Notes under the pieces: generated by a model
What the model saw: the letters and a program-made list of their open reading frames with translations, nothing else
What the model was told of the DNA's origin: nothing
The model's database searches: none
Program-made: the position numbers and the translations under genes
Part shown: piece by piece, positions 24,201 to 33,988 of the stretch
Numbering within the stretch: position 1 is the stretch's first letter
Layout of the letters: each line of letters opens with the position of its first letter
Source: Deuterostichococcus epilithicus
Lineage: Eukaryota > Chlorophyta > Trebouxiophyceae > Prasiolales > Stichococcaceae
Reading direction: 5' to 3'
DNA length: 64,000 nucleotides
Assembly (NCBI GenBank): GCA_033439295.1
Contig: JAVTLE010000011.1
Coordinates: 62,082-126,081, forward strand

Positions 24201-27200
24201 CAGCATCGCCGTCACCTCCTGGATCACCAAGCTGCTGTCCAAGCTCGTCTTCATCAAGGTGCTCCCCTCGCTTCTCCTGTCTCTCTGCGCGCCACAGACC
24301 CGACCAGTGTGCACACCGGGTTTGTCACTCTTGGGTGGACTGCCTCAGAGTGCTGCTCACCGGCACAGCCGTGCACGCAGATGGGGGTGACCAACGTGTC
24401 GTGCTAACCAGCACAGCCTTGCACGCAGATGGGGGTGACCAACGTGTCGTTCTCAGGGCGCGTGCGCATCGCAATGTCCTCGATCACCGACAAGATTCCT
24501 GTTGTCGGCAGCCTGCAGGTGAGTCTAGCCACACCTGTACTTGTGCGTGCATGGGAATGCAAAGCAGAGGTGTGTCTTGTGTTCACGAGCAGTTTGCAAG
24601 GTCACACCCTGCCATTTTTCCCTGGGGACCGGGAGCCGTCTGCAACCGCGCAGAGCTCATGTCGGCACATACCCAGTTGCTGGACTGATTAGCCAGCCGA
24701 ACTGCAGTGTCACCTGCCCAAGCTTGCTCGTTTTCGGGCACAGCCTTGTTGCTGGATCGCCATCAACCCCCTGGCCGATTGCGGAGACCTACCAGAGATG
24801 CCAATGCCCAAACCTGCAGGTGGAGATGCCGCGCTGCTCTGTGGCACCACGCTGTACGGGCAAGTACTTCACCAATGCTTAACACTCAACTTCATCACAC
24901 ACAGGTGTCGCTGGTGGAGATGCCGCGATTTTCCTTTGGCATCACGCTGTACGAGTACCTCAACCTCATGGTGCTGCCGGGACTGGAGGCCTTTGTTCAT
25001 TACTTCATCCGGGACATCCTGCTGCGGCCGTACATCCTGCCAGAGTCCATCACTGTGCCGCTGACGGTGTGCCATCTCCTGGCCGGCATGATCCGAATGA
25101 AGAGCTGGCGGGGCGCACGCGACTCCATGGAACAGCGTCGGCAGTGTCGGGAAACAAGCTGTCCATGTCTCTGCGCGGGCGGCGCCGTTAGGCGCAACCA
25201 GGAACATGCTCAGTCGCAGCTGTTCACACGGCTGCTTGTCGGTCGGGGAGCCGAGCACGTGCGCCCACCACACAAGAGCCGTGCTAACCCTCGTCGCTCA
25301 GTTGTCTTGCTGCCGTGTTCCCCGCGCAGCCGGGTGCGGCAGGGCGGCACCCCATCCCCAAGGGCCTGCTGTTTGTGGACGTGCTGGAGGCGACCAACAT
25401 CCCCAACCTGGACTGGCGCTCCCTGCTGTCCAAGCCCGACACCTTCGTCGAGTGCGCCGCCTCGCAAACTCGCAGCCGACAGACCTCGTTCCTCCCTGCA
25501 TTTTGTGGATCCCCCTGCGCCTTCTGCCATGCTTGGTGCGGCCTGGCCGTTGTGCTGCGCAAGACGACTGCATAAACGCGCCTCACGGGATGTGTTCGGA
25601 GGCTGTGTACTGGCCGGCACCAGTGCTCCAACCCATGTGTTGCTGCCGCAGGCTGAGCGTGCGCAGTAGGGTGACGAAAAAGACCCGGGTGGTCTGGAAT
25701 AGCCGCTGTCCCAAGTACGTCTCGGTGATGTGAAAGCCGCATATTGTAGGTCACACTCGCCTTGTTGAAGCCGCGCCCCCAGGGACCTGCGTAAGGCCAG
25801 AATAGGCAGGGTGTGACATGACCGGCCGGAAGCACAACCACTGAACATCGGGCTTCAACTGCAGGTGGAACGAGGAGTTCCGATTCCTAATCCACTTTCC
25901 GGGTGCGTACTCGACGGCCACTCTGACCATGGCGCCAGGGGCACCGCTGTGCCGTTGCTCTCATGCAGGACACGATGTGCCGCTCTCATCGTGCCGCCCT
26001 CTCGCCGCCGTCGCCCGGTCAGCATTGACAGCGCCCTGCCGGTTCGGGTGCACCCTCTGCACCAAGTTGTGCAAACAGCCCATGCTGCCTGGTGGTGGTG
26101 ACACCAACCACAACCTCCTTCCTGCTGCCGGTCTGCAGACCACCAGGAGCTGCTGCTGGTACTGAAGGACCACGACCGGCTGCTGGGCGACACCGAGATT
26201 GGCCGGTGCGCCCGTTCGCCGCCAACACGAATGCGTTCTGACCTGCTGCGCTGCAGCTGCTGTTCTGTGCGCCGTCTGGCAAGCGCTGCTGCTCGACAGC
26301 TGCGCTGCGCAAGCAAACGCTTCGAGCACGTTGATGCTGTGGCCGAAGGATAGTTCCTCCCACCATTACGCTGCAGGGTGCACCTGCCGGTGCGCGCCAT
26401 CCCGGCCAACGAGGAGCAGGACATGTGGTTGGAGTTTGAGCTCACGCACAGGTGAACCTGGTATCTGGTCGACAGTGGGCGTTTCATCGCACAAGCCATG
26501 GCCAGCAGCCGCACGCTGCAGCATGTTGCTTGCGGCTGGACGTCTGCGCGTCCCGCCACCTGGACGAGCGGCAACCGGCCGACGGATGACGAACTGCTTC
26601 TGCCGATGCTGCCGCAGGGGCTTTGTCAGCTTGAAGGCGCTGAAGGGCGCGATGGGGGCGATGTCGCTGCAGCGCCCCGGACACGGCTCTCGCGTGGCGC
26701 AGGTACTGGCGTTGCGCTCGGCATGGTCAACTTCAGACAGAGTCGATCCTTGCACCTTGGACGGCTCCGACATGAACTGTACCAACAGCAGCCTCGTCTG
26801 TGTGTGTATGGAGTGCAATGCACTGCGCACATGCAGCAGACTCTGCGATGGACTTCGACTGTCGACGCCCCCTGCCTCGTCAGGTGGAGGATCCCGGTGG
26901 CATGGGCTTCGACAACGTTGATGCCGGAGCCCCGCCGGTGCGTGCATGCACGTCTGCTTTCAGACGAACCGTGCTGGGCGGCATGCGAGGAACCTTTCTT
27001 GAACAAATTGCTCGGTGACCGCACAGCTGGCCAGTGCATAGCGGACCGCAAGCCCGTGTGGACGGTACCTCTGAACATAGTATGCGAGTGATGTGCGCCG
27101 AGTCTTCACCAAGCTGCGCAAACCCTGCAGGTGGAGGAGATCACGCCGCCTGACGAGGTGGCCTCCGACGACGAGGCGAGCATGTCAACGCCACGGCAGG

Positions 27201-29894
27201 CGCTGCCGCCGCCCGGCGGCGCGGCGGCCAGCAGCTCGGCCGCTGCCGGCAGCGGCGTGGAGGGCGGCACCACAGGCGGCGGCGGCGGCGGCGTGCAGAC
27301 AGACGACGTCCGGCAGATTGCCGTGGCGCCGGGTGTGTGCCAGGCGCGCGGCGAGTGCGCCACCTGGGAGCAGGGTGAGCAGGTGGGTCTGCAGGATCGG
27401 AAGGTGCCAACACGATGTGAAGCCATGACCGCTCGCCAAGTGCTGCACATGCAGCGTGCCGCCAGGGCGCTGGAATGTACGCCAAGACATCGCAAACACT
27501 CCATGCAACTCATCATCAGAGTCGTCCCTGCTGCATCCTGTCTCGTGACTGCTTTGCTGAACGACGTGCCGTGCCGGTGCAGGACGGCCACACGGGCGGC
27601 AGCAGCTCTGGCGCGGTCGCGTTGCCAGCCAGCGGGCGGCGGCGCAGCAGCGGCGATGCACCCCCAGGCACCAGCGGCGTCAGTGCCAGCGGCAGCGAGG
27701 TCGACGCAGACGAGGCGGCCGCCCGGCGCCGCAGCATTGATGCGCAGGTAGAGGCGGCTCGAGCGCGGCAGCGCGGCGGCAAGGAGCCCTGCAAGATCCA
27801 CCTGAAGCTGACCTACGTCCAGGTGTGCGGCGTCAAGAGCAGCGACGTCCGGCTGAGGGAGATAGCGCAGTGTGGCGCAGGGGACAGTGCCTGGGCAGAG
27901 GGCAACCAAGAAGCTGAACTTGCGAGGGTGCTCGACATTGGATGCGGCGCTCCGCTGCTTTACACCCTCGGAGGAGTGTGCGAGGATGTCCCCCCCTTTG
28001 AGCGCCAGAGTTCAAGGAACCGCGCTGGTGTGATGCTGCCCTGTTACTGGCCGCACAGGTGGGCGCCGACACAGTCAAAAAGGCGCGGGAGGCGAGCAGC
28101 GGCAGCGCAGCGCCCGCCGACAGCCAGGAGGCCAAAATCCTCAACGCGCTGCGCGGCGGCGTGCTGGAGGTCAAGCTGCACCAGCCGCACGTGCACAACA
28201 GCCTCGAGCCCGCCAAGTGCGCTTGGTCCTGCTCCGCACCGTCTCCCATCTGCATGCTTTGCAAATACGAAGACTTGCGCCTTTCGGATGGGCGAGCGGG
28301 AGACTTAGATCACAGCACAGCACCCGCATGTTGTATGATTTGGCAGGGCGCTGCAATCTGTTGGAGGCAGACAGAGGTTGCACCGGCCATCATCGACACA
28401 GCAACGTCACATCAGCATCAGTACACCCGCCAGCAAATGCTCTTCTGCCCAGAACCGCATCCGAACGAAGCCTCTCGTTGAATACCAGCTGCATCTGAGC
28501 AGACACTTCTCGTGATTGAGGGAAAAGTGCACGAAGTAAGGATGGCAGCACACAATCTACAGACCCGCCTGTCAGCACCGCCGGTCCGGCAACAGCTGAG
28601 GCTTCGTCCTCCAACGCGCTGTTGTTTCATATGCCACAGGCAGGTGGTGGTGCGGGTGGGACAGCGCAGCAAGGCATCCGCGGCGGCTCGAGGCGCCAAG
28701 GACGAAGAAGCCATTGCCACCGACGAGGCACGTTTCTCCTTCCTCTTGCATTGACGAGGGGCGGCGCAAGCACCAGCCTGTGACACAGCTCGGGAGCCTG
28801 CGGCCTGGTTCGGACTGCTACCTCGCCCCTCCACTTCCTCAAGCCCCCATTCCTGAACGTGATGGAGCCTGCGGTGCCAGCGCGGCGGCAATGAGGAGGA
28901 CGTCGTCGCCGCTGACGAGTTGCTTCGTGCATGCGCTGTGTTTTCATCCTTCGCCTCTCCGCAGTTTCCTTAGACAGAGGAAATGGACCAAAAAAAGTAG
29001 AGAAATGAGACTCATGTTGCCGCATGTGTGGACGCAGCTCACCTCATGAACCCGAAAGCATGTACGTATATGTGTTGCTGGACATTTTTGTCGAGGGCGG
29101 CCCAGCAGAATTGGCAGGACGCCTCTGACGGCACCGGTGGGTTTGAACGACCCGATGTGGCATCGCTTTGCAACAGGTGCTGGACTTCGTTGTGGATGGC
29201 GACCTGGCGGACAAGCCGGACGCGCGTGCGGAGCTGGAGGTCTACGACCAGCACTGGATCTCCGACGAGGCGGTGCGGCCCAGCCACTCTGTGCCTGTTT
29301 TTCTGGGTCTCACAAGTGCTGCACATCGTCCATGCCGGGCCTTGCACACTGACGTATCCAGGCTGGGGGTGTGCGACCGGCGCCGCGTCGGAGGTGCAGA
29401 GACCAGCGGCTCCGCTCGTCCTCGTCTTGACTTTGGTCTTGGTCTCAGCACACGTCGAGTGCTCATGTCGATGTCGCAGAGGCGACTGGACGACAGGGTC
29501 CTCGCATAATCGTCGTCCATGCTCGTCACCCCGTTTCAGAAGGAGGCTCTGCGGCCGGTGACAACAACGTCTCGGCTCCTTCCTCCCTGTGTGCCGACAG
29601 GAGGCGCCGGCATGTGAGACTGGGCGGCACAGGGCCGACCGCTGACGGAGCCGGGTCCGGAATGACCCAGGATGTGAGCCCTGCTCCTGTTCGCTGAGAC
29701 AGGAGGCGTCGATGTGGGACTGGGAGGCGCGCGGCCAGATGCCCACAGAGCCGGCGCGGGTGTCGCTGCCGCTGCGGGACATCACGGCCGCGCGGCGCCT
29801 GCACAAGGCCTGGCGCATCGGCCGCGGCGACCGCACGCTGCTGCTGGACGTGGAGTTCGAGTGGCTGGCGGTGCTGGACGCAGGCGGCAGCTGA
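21292..29894 (+). CDS. Extended-synaptotagmin/SYT-like tether with SMP and C2 domains
   Basis: Proteins of this type sit in the ER, bridge to the plasma membrane and move lipids through the SMP domain. Exon 1 (21292-21484) codes a hydrophobic, signal-like N-terminus (FAAVALLVMALPTQTLAAA); the next exon joins in phase (DEPQLRLEGLLLLLRPEV); a third has a membrane segment (AAFLLGALIAAALLTAVGC). The SMP part includes FPDFERVEWINSVMSQLWP, VRDQLDPQIQANKPKWIGD, FTFGAAPPRVKGIK, VSFSGRVRIAMS, VEMPRFSFGITLYEYLNLM and PGLEAFVHYFIRDILLRPYI. The first C2 domain has GLLFVDVLEATNIPNLDW, KKTRVVWNSRCPKWNEEFRF and LVLKDHDRLLGDTEIG. A Gly/Ser-rich linker follows (27100-27800), then a second C2-like domain (GGVLEVKLHQPHV, ARAELEVYDQHWISDE, VSLPLRDITAARRLHKAW) that ends LDAGGS-stop. 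Linker exons are the least certain. Confidence 0.87.
24363..24462 (+). repeat. 48-bp tandem copy of an exon start in a tether-gene intron
   Basis: The stretch gcacagcc..gcacgcagatgggggtgacc..gtcgt occurs at 24363-24410 and again at 24411-24458. The downstream copy is the acceptor plus the first codons (MGVTNVS) of a conserved SMP exon. The upstream copy is followed at once by a stop codon in that frame. Confidence 0.8.
24806..24960 (+). repeat. Degenerate copy of an SMP exon start, 94 bp upstream of the real one
   Basis: Ggtggagatgccgcg and a following caccacgctgtacg at 24819-24863 match the genuine exon (acceptor at 24901-24904, VEMPRFSFGITLYEY). The upstream copy also has a CAG acceptor but reads VEMPRCSVAPRCTGK and loses the conserved frame. 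Confidence 0.7.
29597..29762 (+). repeat. Degenerate copy of the last-exon start, 102 bp upstream
   Basis: Gacaggaggcg..atgtg.gactggg.ggc at 29597-29632 parallels the acceptor and start of the terminal tether-gene exon at 29699-29734 (EASMWDWEARG). Similarity continues through the following 25 bp (ccgac/cagat, then g.cggagccg). The upstream copy contains an in-frame stop. Confidence 0.7.
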
Positions 29895-29995
29895 CGCGTC
29901 CGGGGAGCAGTCTCGCTTGAGGCTATTGCAGTCTGGGGCCTTGAAGCACGAGTGGCTGGCGGTGCCTGATGCCGGCGGCAGCTGAGGCGTCCAGA
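29860..29995 (+). repeat. Copy of the last-exon 3' end in the tether-gene 3' UTR, 91 bp apart
   Basis: The sequence coding EWLAVLDAGGS-stop plus about 10 bp of UTR (29859-29904) recurs at 29950-29994 with a few changes. In both copies ggcggcagctga is followed by cgtcc or ggcgtcc. Confidence 0.75.
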
Positions 29996-30588
29996 GCGTT
30001 TTGGCAGCCGCTGCCGGCGGCAGCACTGCGGTGCAGGGGTCAGAGCTTTGCGAGGCCCGCCCACATCCCAGTCTGAGGGTTCTGCGGGGACCTGGGAGTC
30101 TGGGGATGGTAACTATGGGGTCCGCAAGAAGCTGAGGTGCTGCCAACCAGAGGATGTGTGTCCGAACGTATTTTGCGTGGCGCGGTATGTGGTTCGGGAG
30201 TCAGTTGATTCGCACGCATGAGAGCGGTTTGCGGACCCGTTATATCAATCAACAACTCTCAGACAGGTGTAGGTTTTACAGAGGAATAGTGCTGACGAAT
30301 GCATTCAAATGCACCGTGATGGTTTGGGGCTAGTATGTTGAAAGGTTTCTCGCGTGAGCCATGGCAAAGTTGCACGATGCCCCCAATCCCCTCAAGACTA
30401 CGAACCCCTCAACCTCACTCCACTGGGACCCTCTTCCCGCACGAACAGTAGACAATTCTGAGCGACGGCTGTTGCAATTCTACCCCTCGGGGAAGATTAC
30501 CCCGAGCACGAGCAGTGCAGCAACCTTCTGCCGCTTCCATCGCCCAGCAGACCGACCCTCCAGGAGAAAGGACCTGCCACAGATCTGC
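29895..30588. other. Convergent 3' spacer (tether gene and methyltransferase)
   Basis: Mostly 3' UTR of two converging genes. Apart from the duplicated last-exon end at 29950-29994, nothing was recognised. Confidence 0.4.
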
Positions 30589-32871
30589 TCAGAGCTGCAG
30601 CCGCCACAGCCGTATGTGTGGCAACCTGAACCCTGCCTCCAGGTCGTCCGGCGGTACCGCCTCTATGCGGCTAAATTTTGCGCGGCAGGCGGCTTCCAGT
30701 GCCGGCCACACATCGCCGTGCGGCCGCACCTGCCGCAGACGCACCGAGTGTCACCAGTCAGTAATTCGTGGCCGCTTTGCTGGCTGGCAGGGCCAGATTC
30801 AGCACTGGAGGGTGGTGGGCATCGCACACTCGTCGCGCGGCGGCGTTGTGCGCATGGTGCAGGAGACATTGCGAAGCCGCAAGTTGAATGCGCAGCAGCA
30901 TGCCAGCGGCTTCACAATCTCAGGAGCTGCAAGCTGGCGGGCAGCTCCGGCCAAATCTGGGCCCTGCTGCAGTGGCTCACCTCGTGTGCCATGAGCAGCT
31001 GCGTGTTTGGGCTGGCCAGCTCCGCTGCGGTGGCGATAAATTGCTCTGGATCCGGCGTTGGGCCACCTGCGCCGAAACTTGGATTGCTTCGACCGTAAAC
31101 TACTGAGGCTGCAGCCTTTGACACATCAGCGAGTCGACGCCGGTTGGTCAGTCAGGCAAGCGGCGACACCTTGTTAGACCTGCGCGCCCTTGGGAGAGCA
31201 GGAGTCTGCAGCAGACACCCACCAGGGTCCACATAGCAGCAGTCGGCGGCGAGTATGAGGTCCGGCGGCGGCTGCCGCAGCCTCGCAGTGGTCGCCCCCC
31301 GGTCCGGCGCGCCCCAGTCGAGGGCCGCCACCTCAGCCCGGCCCGGCGGTGGTCCGGCGGCACCGCCCGCCGCCCTGCACACAGGCGGGCGCTACTGACT
31401 GAGCACGGTGGTGGATGCAGGTCACCGGGTGCACAACAATGACTCCGCTGTCGCCGAGGTCGCCGTCCAGTGTGCCCTCCCAATTCCGCTGCCGCGGTAG
31501 CACCAGCAAACTGGGCTGGCGCCAACACGGCGGCAGCAGCAGCAAGCACGCAAGCAAGCCTTCCTGCGCACCTAGGCTTCATCGAGTCCGCCCCACCTAG
31601 GGTCGGGCGTGCCGGCCAGCCAGTTGAGGGCGGCGTTCCCCCGCAGCAGGCTGGTCAGCGGCCGCCGGTCCGTCAGCACCGCGTGCGCCCCCAGCCGCGC
31701 CGCCGTGAGGCCCGCCAGGCCGACGCCGGCGCCCAGCTCGATGACGCGTTTGCCTGTGGAGGCAGCGGGGCGTCAGCCCCTGACAATCCGCACACCCGCA
31801 GATGCGTGGCAGGCTTTCAGCTGCATAGCATCCGCACACCTGCAGTATGCATGGTGGAACTTCAGCTGTGGCGCACACTCTCTGGCAGGCAGCGTGCTGC
31901 GGTCAGCGAAGGGTTTCGTTCCTGAGATGCGCTGAAGCATCGTTGGCAGCCAGCAAGGGCTCCCAGCAGTTGCATGGTGGCGAAATGAACCAATCCTGCA
32001 CCGCTGCGCCGGCGGCGATTGCAGCCGATCTGCCGTGCCCGGCCGAGGCGCCTCAGGCGGAAAAGGGGTGAGCCGGAGGGGGAACGACAGCGCTTTTGAG
32101 GAGTTGACCTGCAGTGCTCGACGACAGTGACCAGCAGCCGCACCCGCAAGGTCACCGGGGGGCAGGGAGGCGAGGAGCGCCGCCAGCACCAGCGCTGAGT
32201 CCCACGCGCAGGAGCCCACGCCCAGGGCATTGCCCGGCTGCGGGCACAGAGGCAGAAGCTCGGTGGCGGGAACGGGAGCCGCTGCAGGGTGCCTGCGACT
32301 CTGGGCCGCCGCCTTCGAACACTGCAAAATAGGCAAGGCAAGCGCCTGAGCCGCGGCGGCTGAGGAGCTAAGCCGTCGACTTGCAACGGGAGCAAAGCCA
32401 CGGCGGCGCCGCTCCGACGTGGGCGGATGCTTGTCGACCAGCCAAGCCAGGGCTGAGAGCCTAAACAGCCTTGCCCGCTGCTGGACGGTCACGGCGGCGA
32501 GTCCATCGCCTAGCCGCAGCGTGAGCCGCTCTGCCGCCTGCACCTGCGCCCGGTCCGGCCCCTGAAGGCGCGCCGTCACCGCCTCGCCGTCCTCCCACCT
32601 GCGAGCGGCAGGCAGCTACATCGCCATGGACTCATCATTGTGCTGCTGCCGCGCGATCGCCTGGCAGCGCTGCCCAATGACGACGGGCATTTCTTGCCGA
32701 TTCCGCATTGTTCTGGCAGACGCACAGCTGCTCAGGGCGCAAGCCAATGTGCGAAGTTGATTGCGAGCATCGGCGCTCGCAGCAGCCCACATAGTAGTTT
32801 CGGGCGGCGGCCAACTCACCCTTCCAGCAAGACGTGCATTCGATCACAGGTGCGACCTCTAGCTGCAGCAT
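30589..32871 (-). CDS. Methyltransf_16 family protein (lysine?) methyltransferase
   Basis: The family (METTL21/VCPKMT/EEF1A-KMT relatives) is a seven-beta-strand methyltransferase group, many members of which methylate lysines of chaperones or elongation factors. Blocks on the minus strand: VQAAERLTLRLGDGL (about 32530), GSCAWDSALVLAALLA (about 32190), KRVIELGAGVGLAGLTAARL with LTDRRPL and GNAALNWL (about 31615-31760, the AdoMet-binding motif), a VAALDWG block and PDLILAADCCYVDP (about 31220-31330), then PDPEQFIATAAELASPNTQL (about 31000-31060), and the last exon VRPHGDVWPALEAA...RLWRLQL-stop (30589-30730). The start is uncertain. A candidate ATG exon at 32819-32871 (MLQLEVAPVIECTSC) precedes the first confident exon (acceptor at 32599-32600), but my reading of the junction is off by one base, so another exon or donor may exist. 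The substrate cannot be told from sequence. Confidence 0.78.
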
Positions 32872-33988
32872 GAACGCAGGTGTGACGACTGATCGCCGCC
32901 TGACTGTGATTCGGCACACGGACTTGAACGCTTTACAGCCCAAGGACCGCGCAGTTTGGGTTTTACTTTGGCATCAGCTAGACGTGTGCTTCCGTGTGCC
33001 AAAACCAATCTCCTCTGACCGGTATCGAATGCGGAGAATGCGGCAACGTTCCTCTGCAACCTGCAAGTCGGTCTCCGAAGCAAGTGCAAATCAGAACCTC
33101 GGCCGGGGAAGAATATCTTAGTAACATAGTAAGTGACGTCATGACGTCACACGGGACGCTAGCGCGCAACTTGCACAGCTGTAGAGCAGTAGAGCTTCCA
33201 GGAGCAAGCCGCGAGCCAAAACACTGTGGCGATAATTGGCTGTGCTATCCGATCATCAGTAGTCCTGGGGCCGGCACCCAGATTTTGCGGCTTGGGCGGT
33301 CGTCGCGAGCCTGCTGTTGACGTCCGTGCCGGCGCTGGGTGACGCAGCTGGAGGAAGACGGCTGCTGACGAGCTGTAGGGAGCCAGAAGACTCATAGGTA
33401 TTCATGCTGTCCACAGCCCCGCCCCGCTGTGGCGCACGCGTCCCCTTCAAAAGTTTGCAAAGCGCCTTCCATCCCGGCTTCGTGCCTGCTCAACACCGTG
33501 TGTAGACCTGAGCCCGATCAGCCAGTTCGTTCCCTTTGCAAGGCCGTGAAACAGCTGGATCCATTGTTCTCTGTCGGCGATGTGCGCTGTGTGCAAATCT
33601 CCTGACAGGAAACCCGTCGAGGCTGCAGGCGCCAGGCCAACCGCTGGCGCTTTGCCATCTCTGCTGCGACTGACAGCTGCTTTTGCGCTGCTGATGCGTC
33701 GCATCGTGGAAGTTCTTTTGAGCGCCGGCTTCCAAGCACAGTGCCCATATGTGGTGCCTTGCTTGACCTTGCCGAGCGGTTCGGCTGAGGCACAAAGGCC
33801 TGCCAGAGAGCGTCAAGGCCGAGCCGAGCTGGCGGGCGCATGGTCGTCGAGGCCGCCTTGTTGCAGCATTTACGCACGAGTGCTGCCTCGTCCTTGACTT
33901 AGCTGATCGTTTGTGCGCAGGGCAGCGCCGCAACCTCACAGCGCACTGCCCAGCCTCCGCGAGGGCTGCGCAGCAGCAGGCCGCAGCT
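32872..33988. promoter_or_regulatory. Divergent spacer between methyltransferase and SBP-box genes
   Basis: 1.1 kb between outward-facing genes, with no coding region I can support. It contains the back-to-back TGACGTCA pair listed separately. Confidence 0.45.
33134..33149. promoter_or_regulatory. Two adjacent perfect TGACGTCA (CRE/bZIP) palindromes
   Basis: TGACGTCA at 33134-33141 is followed without a gap by a second TGACGTCA at 33142-33149. This octamer is the canonical ATF/CREB-type bZIP binding site. It lies about 260-530 bp upstream of the methyltransferase start and 840 bp upstream of the SBP-box start codon, so it could serve either gene. Confidence 0.55.
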
